From positions 4,898,001 to 4,962,000 of the forward strand of contig NZ_AP022584.1 in NCBI RefSeq assembly GCF_010731675.1: a DNA stretch of 64,000 nucleotides, written 5' to 3'. Origin of the DNA: Mycobacterium marseillense (lineage in GTDB: Bacteria; Actinomycetota; Actinomycetes; Mycobacteriales; Mycobacteriaceae). Below, piece by piece: positions 1-8,648 of the stretch (positions are counted from its first letter, which is position 1; each line of letters starts with the position of its first letter). A program made the position numbers and the translations under genes. The notes under the pieces were generated by a model. It made no database searches. It was given only the letters and a program-made list of their open reading frames with translations, and was not told where the DNA came from.

Positions 1-1598
1 CGCCACTGGACACGGTCGCCCAACCCGGCGGGTGTGCGCGCCTGCAGCCTCTCCCGATCGGGCCCGTCGCCGAAAATCGACAACCTCCATGGCATCTCGG
101 CCAGGCCGCCCAGCGCCTCGATCAGCAGATGCGGGTTCTTGTGCTCGACGATGCGCGAGAGCATGACCAGGTGCAGCGGTTCACCGGCGCTGCGGCGCCG
201 AGGGCTCGGCTCGCCGATGTCGGTGACACCGTTGGGCGCGACGAAGTGCCGCCCCCGGAGCCGATGTTGTTTGGTCAGCATGTCCCAATGGCGTTGCGCC
301 AAAACGATGAAACCGTCCGCGCGGCGCATCGCGGCAGTCAGCGGCCGCGAATAGATCGGCCTGTCCTCTTCGGGAGGCACGTGCGGTGCGACCAGCCATC
401 GACGGCTCCTGCCGGCCGCGCGCCACAACGTGCCGAATCCCACCTCGGTATTGGTGTCGCCGGTGATCAGTACCGACGGGCCCTCGGCAATGTCGACCAT
501 CGGGGCCCACCACGGCTGGCGAATCACCCGCACCGTGTCCGGGATTTCGGCGATCAGCGGGCCGAACCGCTGCACGCAGACGATGGTGACCGCGTAGCCG
601 CGGCGGCCCAATTCGGTCGCCAAGAGCGCCTTTTGCCGCTCTGCGCCGCCGTAGACCAGGCGATTGGTGGCGATGACGATCGATGGCAGGTCGCTACGCC
701 GACGCGCGTGCTTCGGCCGCCGCAGTCGCTGGAGCGCGGCTGTGCCGGCCAGGTATACGTCGGCGTGGTGAACGCTGTTTTGATGTTCGAGCAACAGCGC
801 GGTGTTGGCGCGCGCCAAGTCCCGATTGCGGCGCTGCCGGGGTTCGTCGTCGGTGACCGGGTCGCGGCGCTCGACGCCGAGCTCGTCGGCGAGCAGAATG
901 CGCCAGCCGGCCGCACGGGCCCGGGCCTGCCAGTCGGCCGCCTCGCCGTAGCCGAAGTACTCCTCGTCGAAGCCGCCGATGGTGTTCCAGGCCGCGCGGC
1001 TGATCGCCAGGCAGACCGGATCCAAAACGCCGTCGACGCTTCGTGATTCGGTGGGCTGGTGAGAGTACCGCCGTGGGGGTGGCGGGCGGCGGGGAGGTCC
1101 GGAGCGGCCGGCGGCCGCGCTCAGCTCCCGGGTGACGGTGTAGCGGCGGGTGGCGATGTCCCAGGGCGCCCGGCCCGGCTCCTCGGCGTCGCGCGCGAGC
1201 GGCGAAACCGCCGCCACCCGGGGCTGACCGAGCAACTCGCGGGTGCGGTTCAGCGGCCCCAGCACGCGGGCGTGGGGGTCCAGCAACAGGAGGTCGGCAT
1301 CGGCGGGCATGTGCTCCACCAGGGTGTTGTAGGCCGCGGCGAAGCCGACGTTCCTCTGCCCCGGAAACCAATGAACCGCAGGGTATTTCGCGGCGAGGTC
1401 CGCATGTCCCGTGCCGCTGCGGTCATAGACGTGAATCGGCAGCCCGGGTAGGTGCTCGGCGACGCTGTCGAGGCAGGCCTCGAGCAAATCGCGACCGCAT
1501 CGGCTCACGATCAGCACGGCCAGTGGGCGCGTCAACGGCAACCCCGTGGTGTCGCCGACCGGGCGCTTCAGATATGCCCGGTCCGTGTCACGGGTCAT
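1..1598 (-). CDS. Two-domain (GT2 + GT4) glycosyltransferase, partial at window edge
   Basis: The frame is open from an ATG at 1598 to the left edge (532 codons visible, C-terminus missing). An N-terminal GT2-like domain (about residues 25-230) shows NVGFAAAYN near residue 85 and GGFDEEYFGYGEAADW near 211, the usual acceptor-side signature. A second, GT-B (family 4) domain starts with YGGAERQK near 314 and carries SRIVEHKNPHLLIEAL near 479 and FGDGPDRERLQ near 507, the donor-binding region. The product probably adds two sugars in succession to a lipid-linked glycan on the cytoplasmic face. Its ATG overlaps the stop of the upstream flippase gene (ATGA, 1595-1598), so translation is likely coupled. 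The sugar substrates cannot be inferred. Confidence 0.85.
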   Translation of the reverse strand, partial: MTRDTDRAYLKRPVGDTTGLPLTRPLAVLIVSRCGRDLLEACLDSVAEHLPGLPIHVYDRSGTGHADLAAKYPAVHWFPGQRNVGFAAAYNTLVEHMPADADLLLLDPHARVLGPLNRTRELLGQPRVAAVSPLARDAEEPGRAPWDIATRRYTVTRELSAAAGRSGPPRRPPPPRRYSHQPTESRSVDGVLDPVCLAISRAAWNTIGGFDEEYFGYGEAADWQARARAAGWRILLADELGVERRDPVTDDEPRQRRNRDLARANTALLLEHQNSVHHADVYLAGTAALQRLRRPKHARRRSDLPSIVIATNRLVYGGAERQKALLATELGRRGYAVTIVCVQRFGPLIAEIPDTVRVIRQPWWAPMVDIAEGPSVLITGDTNTEVGFGTLWRAAGRSRRWLVAPHVPPEEDRPIYSRPLTAAMRRADGFIVLAQRHWDMLTKQHRLRGRHFVAPNGVTDIGEPSPRRRSAGEPLHLVMLSRIVEHKNPHLLIEALGGLAEMPWRLSIFGDGPDRERLQARTPAGLGDRVQW

Positions 1599-3070
1599 GC
1601 CGTCGGCTGCTTTTCGCGCAGCGTGGCCCGCAAGGACGCCAGGCTCGACCAGCTGATCGGACCGAACGTCGCGCTGGTGGCCAGGTAGGCGGCGGCCGCC
1701 GCGATCAGCACCAGGATCACGTGATGACCCGAGAGCAACAGTGTCACAACGACACTCGCGCCCGTCGGGATCAGCAACCGCAGCACGAACATCGCGGGCG
1801 GGCGGTAGCCGCAGCGGCGGCGCAGCCACCAGCTGGAGATCGTCATGTTGAACAGCTCCGTGCACACCAGCGCCACGCCCGGACCGACGGCGCCGAACCG
1901 CCCCGCCAGGGCGACATTGAGCGCGACATTGAGCACGAGGGTCGCCACGGTCAGCCAGAGCAGGACCTGTTGATGATGGGAAGCCACCAAACCCTGGCCC
2001 AGGGTGCCGCCGACGAATCGCAAGGCCGCGGCGACGAACAGCAACGCCAGCGTGGGCGTCCCGCGTTCGATGAATGCGCTCTTGCCGAACAAGCCGATCA
2101 ACGGTCCGGCCAGCAGCACGCCCACCACGGCGATCGGGACCGCTACGAAGTACATCAACTCGACGCTGCGGCGCAGAAACCGGGCGAATGCCGCGACATC
2201 GCGCGAGAACAGCTCGGTGGCCGTCGACAGCGTCGACTTGTGGAAGATCAGCGAGACCACGATCGTGTTGAACGAGATCGTGAGGGCCAGGCCGTACACG
2301 CCCACCTCGGAGTGGGTGCTCAGCAGGGACAGGATCACGCCGTCGGCGCGGCAGTACAGGAGCCCGACGATCATGAATCCGATCAGCGGCAAGCTTTCCC
2401 GTAACAGGTCGGCGGCTTCCCGCGGGGCGAACAGCGGCCGCACCGAGATGTGACGCATCGCGGCGGCGCCCTGGATCACCAGCTGCACGGCAGGCGGGAT
2501 CAGCTGGGCGACCGCGAACCAGATGACGTCCGAGTGGACCGCGACCAGCCAGGCGACCATGGCCAGCGTGCTTACCCGGGCGGCGACATCGGAGATGGCC
2601 ACCGCGAAAAACCGGACGGTGGCAAGGAACACCGGTTCGAATCGCGTCGTCATGGTCTGCAGCAGGAGCCCGCCCGACAGCACGACGAGCATGACGCGCA
2701 CCTCGGGGTCGTGATAGATGAGCAACCCCGACCCGGCCGCCAGCACCGCGAGGGGACCACAGTAGAGAAGGGCCAGGCCGCTGTTGATGCGCACCAGGCG
2801 TTCGAGTTCGCCGCGGCCGGAAGTCACCCGTCGCACGATGACGGTGGCAATGCCCAGATCGGCGAAGCTCGTCCACATCGCGACGAACGCCACCGCGATG
2901 GTGAGCTGGCCGTAGCGTCCGGGTCCCAGGTAGCGGGCGGTCATCGCCACCGACACCACGGAAGCGAGCATGCCCAGGGCCCGACAGATCAGCTGGATCG
3001 AGAACGCGTGAGCCATCCGGGCGAGCGGCACCGAGGGCACCACCGCGGCGGGTGCCGTTGGCTCAGTCAT
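1595..3070 (-). CDS. Wzx/MATE-type polysaccharide flippase
   Basis: A 491-residue integral membrane protein with about 12-14 hydrophobic segments. It begins after a short cytoplasmic N-terminus at HAFSIQLICRALGMLASVV, the usual N-terminal helix of polysaccharide (Wzx/RfbX) exporters. Such proteins flip undecaprenyl-diphosphate-linked oligosaccharides across the plasma membrane. It lies between the sugar-1-phosphate transferase (11-bp gap) and the double glycosyltransferase (4-bp overlap), as expected for an initiation-elongation-flipping module. The length is normal for the family. The lipid-linked substrate is unknown. No polymerase (Wzy) is seen in the window, but the cluster continues to the left. 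Confidence 0.85.
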   Translation of the reverse strand: MTEPTAPAAVVPSVPLARMAHAFSIQLICRALGMLASVVSVAMTARYLGPGRYGQLTIAVAFVAMWTSFADLGIATVIVRRVTSGRGELERLVRINSGLALLYCGPLAVLAAGSGLLIYHDPEVRVMLVVLSGGLLLQTMTTRFEPVFLATVRFFAVAISDVAARVSTLAMVAWLVAVHSDVIWFAVAQLIPPAVQLVIQGAAAMRHISVRPLFAPREAADLLRESLPLIGFMIVGLLYCRADGVILSLLSTHSEVGVYGLALTISFNTIVVSLIFHKSTLSTATELFSRDVAAFARFLRRSVELMYFVAVPIAVVGVLLAGPLIGLFGKSAFIERGTPTLALLFVAAALRFVGGTLGQGLVASHHQQVLLWLTVATLVLNVALNVALAGRFGAVGPGVALVCTELFNMTISSWWLRRRCGYRPPAMFVLRLLIPTGASVVVTLLLSGHHVILVLIAAAAAYLATSATFGPISWSSLASLRATLREKQPTA

Positions 3071-3081
3071 GGCTCGCGAGC

Positions 3082-4668
3082 CTAGTAGGCTCCGTGGCTC
3101 GTCAACACCGCTTTCACCGTCTTGGCGACGATCATCAGATCACCCGACATCGACCAGTTGTCGACATAGGACAGGTCCAGCCGCACCGACTCTTCCCAGG
3201 AGAGGTCCGAGCGGCCGCTCACCTGCCACAGCCCGCTGACACCCGGCTTCACCAGCAGGCGCCGCTTGACCTCGCCGTCGTAGTTGTCGACTTCGCGGCG
3301 CAACGGGGGCCGCGGACCGACGACGCTCATGTCCCCCTTGAGGACGTTGATGAATTGCGGGAGCTCATCAATGCTGTATCGGCGAAGGATCCGGCCAACG
3401 GCGGTGACCCGCGGGTCCTGGCGCATCTTGAACAGCATGCCGCCGGCGCCTTCATTGACGGCCAGCAGGTGCTCGAGCTGGGTGTCCGCACCATCGACCA
3501 TCGTGCGGAACTTCAGCATCGTAAAGGGCTTTCCGTCGGTGCCGATGCGTTCCGACGGGTAGAAGACGCGCCCCTTACTGGTCAGCTTGATGGCGATGGC
3601 AGCGGCGATGAGCAGCGGTGCTGTGGCGACCAGCGCCGCCAGCGAGAACACGAAGTCGAAGGCCTGCTTCTGAAAGCGGTGGGCCCCTTCGTATTGCGGC
3701 TTGTCGACGTGCAGCAGCGGCAGCCCGCCGGTCAGGCGCAGGGTCAACCGGGCCTCGGCGACGTCCATGACGCCGGGCGACACGACCAGGTCGACGTCCA
3801 GGGTCTCCAGCTGCCACAGCAGTTCCCTGATCCCGTGCATTCCAAAGTGATCCGTTTGCGTCACCGCGACGGTGTCGGCGCCGCAGCTGCCGATCGCCGT
3901 CGCCACGTGGGTTTGGTCACCCAGGATCGGAACCTGACGGCCGCCGATCGTCAGGGTGTTGCCGCGCGCCGGCCCGTAACCGGGAATACAGACCCCGACC
4001 ACGACGCAGCCGGCCACCGGGTTGCGGGCCAGTTCGTGCGCGAGGTGCGTGACCGATTGCCGGTCGCCGATCGCCAAGACGCGGGTCTGACACTCGCCCT
4101 GGACACGCTTGCGGCAGATGTGCTTTCGCCACACGCTGCGGCTGGCCAGCAATCCCATGGTGCCGACGGGAAGCGCGATCGCCAGATAGCCGCGGGCCAA
4201 GTCGACCTTGGCGAGCAACGTCACCATGGCGATGATCCCGAAGGTCCAGAAGGACGCGGTGCCGATCCGGCGGTACTCCTCGATCCCCGCGCCGATGATT
4301 CGCGTTGAGCGCGTTTGGAATACCGCGAGGGCCGACAGCCACAGCGCCGCGAACAGGAAGGAAAACAGCGTCATCGTCGGGTCCGAGTAACCCGAGGTGT
4401 TCGCGATTTGTCCGAAGCGGACGTACTGGGCGAGCAGTACCGACGCGAAGACGATCACCGAGTCACTGATGCGCAGACCTTGCGAGTAGCGGTCCTGCCA
4501 GCGCTGCGCGGGATTGGCAAAAGCCGACGGCGTGGCGTGCGCGATGACGGGAGTGACAGCGGCCCGGCACGGCTGTGCCGCGGTCGGGTTCGCCGGCCAG
4601 GCCTTGAGCTGCCGCCAGCTGGGCTGCACGACATCCACCGTGTTGGGAACGATCACCGACTGACGCAT
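3082..4668 (-). CDS. Polyprenyl-phosphate sugar-1-phosphate transferase (WbaP/CpsE type)
   Basis: A 528-residue protein in three parts: an N-terminal block of about four membrane helices, a central CoA-binding-like fold (GADTVAVTQTDHF region), then after one more helix the bacterial sugar-transferase domain. That domain shows KFRTM, DELPQFINVLKGDMSVVGPRP and GLWQVSGRSDLSWEE; the Asp-Glu pair of DELPQ corresponds to the catalytic dyad of PglC/WbaP enzymes. It should start glycan synthesis by moving a sugar-1-phosphate from a nucleotide sugar to decaprenyl or undecaprenyl phosphate. I chose the ATG at 4668 (MRQSVIVPN) because a GGAG-type ribosome site lies just upstream; a longer frame to 4758 would sit inside the preceding gene. 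It overlaps the RmlC-like gene by 16 bp. Confidence 0.9.
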   Translation of the reverse strand: MRQSVIVPNTVDVVQPSWRQLKAWPANPTAAQPCRAAVTPVIAHATPSAFANPAQRWQDRYSQGLRISDSVIVFASVLLAQYVRFGQIANTSGYSDPTMTLFSFLFAALWLSALAVFQTRSTRIIGAGIEEYRRIGTASFWTFGIIAMVTLLAKVDLARGYLAIALPVGTMGLLASRSVWRKHICRKRVQGECQTRVLAIGDRQSVTHLAHELARNPVAGCVVVGVCIPGYGPARGNTLTIGGRQVPILGDQTHVATAIGSCGADTVAVTQTDHFGMHGIRELLWQLETLDVDLVVSPGVMDVAEARLTLRLTGGLPLLHVDKPQYEGAHRFQKQAFDFVFSLAALVATAPLLIAAAIAIKLTSKGRVFYPSERIGTDGKPFTMLKFRTMVDGADTQLEHLLAVNEGAGGMLFKMRQDPRVTAVGRILRRYSIDELPQFINVLKGDMSVVGPRPPLRREVDNYDGEVKRRLLVKPGVSGLWQVSGRSDLSWEESVRLDLSYVDNWSMSGDLMIVAKTVKAVLTSHGAY

Positions 4669-5225
4669 GATGCCACCTGCTCCACTGGTGCCAATCTGGA
4701 TTTGCGCGAGGGCCAGCTCGCGTCTTGCTCGGAGATGACCGTGACCGGTATCGGCCACGAGATTCCGAATTCGGGTTCGTCCCAGCGGATCCCCTGTTCG
4801 TCGGCCATCATGTACTGACCACTGACGTGAAAGGTGACCTCGGTGTCGTCGACCTGCGTCTGGAAACCGTGGGCGACGTACGGGGGCAAGAACAGCGTGC
4901 GTTGGTCGTCGGCGCTCAACTGCACCATGACGTGGTCGCCGTAGGTCAGCGAGTCGGGGCGGACGTCGACGGCGACGGCGGCGATGGCACCGCGGGTGCA
5001 GCGGACCAGTTTCGCCTCGGCGTGTGGCGGCACGCGGCGGTAGAGGCCGCGCACGGTGCCGCGGGTGTAGTTGAAGTAGATGTCCGTCTGCGCGACTTGA
5101 AAATCCAGCCCGTGGTTGGCGAAGTCGCGGGCGGAGAACGAACGCGAGGAAAACCCGCGGTGGTCGTGGTTGAGTTCGAAGTCGATGATTGTCACCCCGG
5201 CGACCTTGGTGGGCGTGTACTTCAC
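4653..5225 (-). CDS. RmlC-like dTDP-sugar epimerase family protein with altered active site
   Basis: A 190-residue cupin that aligns along its length with dTDP-4-dehydrorhamnose 3,5-epimerase. Conserved elements include DHRGFSSRSF, PPHAEAKLVR, the LPPYVAHGF strand near residue 113 and GIRWDEPEFGISWP at the end. The two positions used for catalysis in RmlC differ: the usual RGLH is RGLY (Tyr62) and the usual LYK tyrosine is Phe132. These numbers match His62 and Tyr132 of M. tuberculosis RmlC. It may be a divergent sugar epimerase, an isomerase, or a binding protein. It is the first gene of the minus-strand polysaccharide cluster, 55 bp from the PPE gene stop, so it could be co-transcribed with it. 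Confidence 0.8.
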   Translation of the reverse strand: MKYTPTKVAGVTIIDFELNHDHRGFSSRSFSARDFANHGLDFQVAQTDIYFNYTRGTVRGLYRRVPPHAEAKLVRCTRGAIAAVAVDVRPDSLTYGDHVMVQLSADDQRTLFLPPYVAHGFQTQVDDTEVTFHVSGQYMMADEQGIRWDEPEFGISWPIPVTVISEQDASWPSRKSRLAPVEQVASCVSR

Positions 5226-5280
5226 TTACCGCTCCTTCTCGTGCACCGGGCCTGATAAACCTGTTCGCTCATGACATGAC

Positions 5281-6516
5281 CTACGCGTATCCGGCGGACA
5301 GCGGGCGTGTCATGACGGTCGGGATCACGCCGTAACGGGGTCCGAGGTTCTTGCCCGAAGCGGCCGCGAGGCGGGGCAGCGAGCCCATGACGCTGGGCGG
5401 TACGTTTGCGCCGGCAAGGTTGATGGCGGGCAACGCCGACACGGCGCTGTGGGCGGCGGGAATGACGCTGGTCCAGCTCGCCGGCACGGCCAACGGCCCC
5501 AGCGCGGCCGCCTTGCCGAGGCTGCCGAAGATGCCAGATCCGAGCGATCCGATCGATCCGAGCGCTCCCGCGCCCGAACTGGCCGCGTTCGCCGCCCCGG
5601 AAGCGGCGGCCATGACTCCGTCGCCGGCGGCTTTGGCCAGGCCCTGCGCGGTCTGGGCGATGCCGAGGACGGAGGACATTCCGTACAGGGGGGTCGCCGC
5701 CGCCGAGAAGGCGCTGGGAATGGCGCCGGGGATACCGGACGCGAGGCCCGTCATGAGCGACGACGTGGCCGCGTCATTGGCCCCGGACCCGACGGTCCCA
5801 ATGACATCGCCGGTGCCACCGCCGGTATCGGTGACACCCTCGGTGAGGAGGGTGGTCCCGGTCTTCATCGGTGAGGACAGCTGGTGCAGCGTGTTGGGGA
5901 CCTTGGACACCACATTCGCCAGGTTCGCCTGCTCGGTCTCCGTGGTGGCCTTTTCGACCGCGGCGGCCTGCTGGGCGGTCGCGCTCTCGTTGGTCACGTT
6001 CGGCGCCGGGGCGAAGGGCGTCACGTCGCATGCGGCGGCCGAGCCCGCGGCGTACTCATACATCGCCGCGGCGTCCTGCGCCCACATCTCGCCGTATTCG
6101 GCTTCGGTGGCCGCGATGGCGGCGGTGTTCTGCCCGAAGAAGTTCGTCGCGACCAGCATCGCGAGCTGTGACCGGTTGGCCGCGACCGCCGGCGGCGGCA
6201 CGGTCATCGCGAAAGCGGCCTCGAAAATCTCCACGGCGAGCCTGGCCTGACCCGCCGACTCGGCGGCCCGCGCGGCGGCCCCGGCCATCCACGCCATGTA
6301 TGGCGCGTACGCGGAGGCCATCGCCAGCGAAGAGGGCCCCAGCCAGCGGCCCGTGGTCAAGCCGGCGATCACGGTGCGGTAGCAACTCGCCGCGGCGTGC
6401 AGTTCGGCGGCCAACGCGTCCCAAGCCACCGCGGCGGCCATGAGCGAGAAGGGGCCAGGACCTGCGTACATCCGCGTGGAGTTGACCTCCGGGGGAAGCG
6501 CTCCGAAGTCGATCAT
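5281..6516 (-). CDS. PPE family protein (orphan, SVP-type)
   Basis: A 411-residue PPE protein. The N-terminal 180 residues form the PPE domain, starting [13 protein letters not shown] with the WxG turn at Trp58-Leu-Gly60. They are followed by an Ala/Gly/Thr-rich linker and a C-terminal SVP-like domain with LAVPASW and the terminal signature [14 protein letters not shown] proteins normally pair with a PE partner and leave the cell through an ESX (usually ESX-5) system. No PE gene is adjacent, so it must use a distant partner or act alone. It lies upstream of the polysaccharide genes on the same strand, behind a 627-bp region with strong palindromes. Confidence 0.9.
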   Translation of the reverse strand: MIDFGALPPEVNSTRMYAGPGPFSLMAAAVAWDALAAELHAAASCYRTVIAGLTTGRWLGPSSLAMASAYAPYMAWMAGAAARAAESAGQARLAVEIFEAAFAMTVPPPAVAANRSQLAMLVATNFFGQNTAAIAATEAEYGEMWAQDAAAMYEYAAGSAAACDVTPFAPAPNVTNESATAQQAAAVEKATTETEQANLANVVSKVPNTLHQLSSPMKTGTTLLTEGVTDTGGGTGDVIGTVGSGANDAATSSLMTGLASGIPGAIPSAFSAAATPLYGMSSVLGIAQTAQGLAKAAGDGVMAAASGAANAASSGAGALGSIGSLGSGIFGSLGKAAALGPLAVPASWTSVIPAAHSAVSALPAINLAGANVPPSVMGSLPRLAAASGKNLGPRYGVIPTVMTRPLSAGYA

Positions 6517-6602
6517 TTCAGGCCTGCCCCTCAGCGGATCGCGTCACGACCGCGGCAAAAGCACGCGCCTGGCATGCTCCAAGACCAACAAAATCGTAAA
6601 AG

Positions 6603-6619
6603 CCATACTGAAAGTATGG
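6603..6619. promoter_or_regulatory. Perfect palindrome, candidate TetR-family operator upstream of PPE
   Basis: CCATACT-GAA-AGTATGG is a perfect 7-bp inverted repeat with a 3-bp centre, 87 bp upstream of the PPE start. A related CATACT half-site recurs at 6864-6870 beside AAAC/GTTT arms. The size and position suit a TetR-type operator, and two TetR genes lie across the region. Which regulator binds is inference. Confidence 0.4.
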
Positions 6620-6730
6620 AAATAGCGCCATGCGGGAACTGCGAGTAATCGGTCCACGCTCGAAGGCCGTTAGTCCCCGGCTGTCAGTGCTGGAAGGCCC
6701 CGCGACTGGCGAGGAGGGGCGCGTGGCATC

Positions 6731-6782
6731 CATGCCCCCTCCCACCACGCGGCCCGAATAAGGCGTGGTGAGAGGGGGCATG
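6731..6782. terminator. Long imperfect inverted repeat (hairpin) in divergent region
   Basis: The arms at 6731-6750 and 6763-6782 are complementary over 20 bp with one mismatch, around a 12-nt loop. The stem is strong enough to be a terminator, but neither flanking gene ends here because they diverge. It may end a short unannotated transcript or act as a leader structure. Confidence 0.4.
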
Positions 6783-6849
6783 TGCCTTCTCCTTCGTGTT
6801 ATACGGACGGTCGAGACGATCCGAGGGCCTAATCAGACTGACGTACGCA

Positions 6850-6882
6850 CAATAGCGTATAAAACATACTATAGGTTTGACA
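6850..6882. promoter_or_regulatory. AT-rich promoter-like block
   Basis: On the minus strand TTGTCA (6882-6877) is followed after 16 bp by TATACG, giving a plausible sigma-A promoter towards the PPE gene. The plus strand has TTGACA at 6877-6882 without a good -10. The spacer contains AAAC and GTTT arms around ATACTATAG (6862-6878), a possible operator. Confidence 0.3.
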
Positions 6883-7143
6883 ACACGCTGTGATGTGAAC
6901 CTCAAGTATTTACACGAGCGTCAACCCGGACAGCCGTATGACTGCTAACCTCAGAAGTGGGCTAGAAATCTTGAGCGACGCGGATGCGTGTTCGCTCCCA
7001 ATCTGCGAAGAACCGAGGTGTGTGTGCCCTGCTTGAGCAGAGCGTCAGTCGACGCAAGGGCGGGTGGCGCCGCCCGCGCCGTCACCCTCGGTGCCCATGC
7101 TTGCTCCCCGACTCCGGCCGCGAAGAACTGATTCTCGAACGCG

Positions 7144-7821
7144 ATGACCACACATTCGACTGACGGACGAGCCGACGCGACCCGGCAACAGATTCTGCGG
7201 GCCGCGTCGCATCAGTTCGCCCGTCGGCCCTACCACGACGTCGGCCTCGACGACATTCTCGCCGAGGCCGAACTGACCAAGGGCGCAATGTATTTCCACT
7301 TCAAGTCGAAGCACGCGCTGGCGGTCGCCATCATCGAAAGTCAGGTGGAGACCGGCGCCGTCGCTGTCCGCGACCTGCTGACGCGCGGGCTCTCGGGCCT
7401 CGAGACGCTCATCGACTTCTCGTATCTGATCGCCATCCGCGACATCAAAATGGACCTCGTCAGGTCGGGACTGAACCTGATGGAGTCGGTCGGCCTGCCC
7501 GACGGATTCCAGGAGAAGTTGTTCGACCGCTGGATCAGAAACCTGGGCAAGGTCGCCGAGCAGGCCAAGGCCGAGGGCGACATCAATGAACAGTGCGACC
7601 CGCAGGACATCGGCCGCATGATGGTCTCCCTGCATATGGGACTGCGAAAGACCAGCAACCTGGACGACCCGGAACGGTTCCTCGGCGACTTGGAAAAGTG
7701 CTGGTCTTTGATGCTCACCGGGATACTGCAGCCGGACCGCACCGAATACTTCCGCCAATTCCTCAAGCGGCGTGCGGCGCTCGCCGTCAGCACCGGTTCA
7801 AACGATGACGACTCGCAGTAG
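7144..7821 (+). CDS. TetR family transcriptional regulator (ScbR/autoregulator-receptor-like)
   Basis: A 225-residue protein with an N-terminal TetR helix-turn-helix: ATRQQILRAASHQFARR, then DDILAEAELTKGAMYFHFKSK as recognition helix, residues about 10-58. The ligand-binding domain is all-helical. The YFHFKSKHALA wording resembles gamma-butyrolactone-receptor-type TetR proteins of actinomycetes, which is an inference from pattern only. It diverges from the orphan PPE gene and is followed 104 bp later by a second, similar regulator, suggesting a duplicated pair. The likely targets are its own promoter and the PPE/polysaccharide genes. The ATG at 7144 is preceded by no strong ribosome site. Confidence 0.85.
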   Translation: MTTHSTDGRADATRQQILRAASHQFARRPYHDVGLDDILAEAELTKGAMYFHFKSKHALAVAIIESQVETGAVAVRDLLTRGLSGLETLIDFSYLIAIRDIKMDLVRSGLNLMESVGLPDGFQEKLFDRWIRNLGKVAEQAKAEGDINEQCDPQDIGRMMVSLHMGLRKTSNLDDPERFLGDLEKCWSLMLTGILQPDRTEYFRQFLKRRAALAVSTGSNDDDSQ

Positions 7822-7925
7822 TCGCCGGGGCGGGTCGCACGGTCCGGCCGCCGGCACCCTCGGCATCCTCGCGAAACGAGATGAGGGATCTGCGGATCCG
7901 ACGAGACTTCGGAGGTACAGCGGCA

Positions 7926-8636
7926 ATGCCGCGCCAGGTTCGGTCTGAAGCCACTCGGCAAAAAATCCTCGACGCCGCGATCGAAGTGTTCGGCGAGGTC
8001 GGGTACGCGGCCGCCGGATGGAGCACGATCATCGAGCGGACCGGCATGACCAAAGGTGCCCTCTATCATCACTTCGATTCGAAAGAATCGTTGGCCTCGA
8101 ACATCATCGAGGAAGGGTCGGACGCGATCCTCAGCGCGTACCGAAATGTCTGCAAGTCGTCATCGCCGGGGATGGAAAACATCGTGCACGGCTCATTCAC
8201 GATCATCGACGTGTTGGGCTCCGACAAAATGGCCCGGGCCGGCGCGCAATTGGCCACGGCGTTAAGCGGATTCAACGGGGCCGCCTCGCGCTTCTACGCC
8301 AACTTGGTGCTCGAGACCGCCCAGGAGGCCCGCCGCGCCGTCAAGGAGGGCGACCTTCGCAGCGATATCGAACCCGACGTGCTCAGCGCGTCGATCGTGG
8401 GGACGATATCGGGCACGCGGCTGATCGCGACCGCGATATCCAGCCACGGCAGGATCGGGGACGTCGTCGGTGACCCGTTCGCGCGGCTGCATCAGATATG
8501 GGAACTCCTGCTACCGGGCGTTGTCGCGGAAGCGTCGCTGCCCTACTTTCAGCAATTCCTGCGGCGCGAAGTGATGCGCCATACCGCGGCCAGCGCTCCC
8601 CGCGACGATGACACCACGGACCCGGAAACCAATTAG
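7926..8636 (+). CDS. TetR family transcriptional regulator (second of a tandem pair)
   Basis: A 236-residue TetR protein. The DNA-binding domain covers residues 1-55 with RSEATRQKILDAAIEVFGEVG and MTKGALYHHFDSKESLA. It has the same layout as its upstream neighbour, so the two look like diverged duplicates. I chose the ATG at 7926 (MPRQVRSEATRQ) because GGAGG lies at 7911-7915; a frame open to 7881 adds 15 residues of no TetR character. A hairpin at 8649-8686 follows the stop. The effector and operator are unknown; candidate sites lie in the divergent region upstream of the PPE gene. Confidence 0.85.
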   Translation: MPRQVRSEATRQKILDAAIEVFGEVGYAAAGWSTIIERTGMTKGALYHHFDSKESLASNIIEEGSDAILSAYRNVCKSSSPGMENIVHGSFTIIDVLGSDKMARAGAQLATALSGFNGAASRFYANLVLETAQEARRAVKEGDLRSDIEPDVLSASIVGTISGTRLIATAISSHGRIGDVVGDPFARLHQIWELLLPGVVAEASLPYFQQFLRREVMRHTAASAPRDDDTTDPETN

Positions 8637-8648
8637 CTTTTGGTGAGA

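Larger units (their letters stand above)
6517..7143. other. Divergent intergenic region PPE / TetR
   Basis: A 627-bp region between the divergent PPE and TetR genes. The part at 6785-6910 is clearly more AT-rich than its surroundings. I see no convincing protein-coding gene: the open frames here have no family signature or ribosome site. It holds a short perfect palindrome (6603-6619), a long hairpin (6731-6782) and an AT-rich promoter-like block (6850-6882), listed separately. Confidence 0.6.

Noticed and set aside
1059..2404. Plus-strand open frames across the polysaccharide cluster
   Set aside because: They are antisense to the glycosyltransferase and flippase frames, which carry clear motifs and ATGA coupling.
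6684..6905. Minus-strand 73-codon frame in the PPE/TetR gap
   Set aside because: It has no ribosome site, runs through the AT-rich promoter block and the long hairpin, and lacks any recognisable family.
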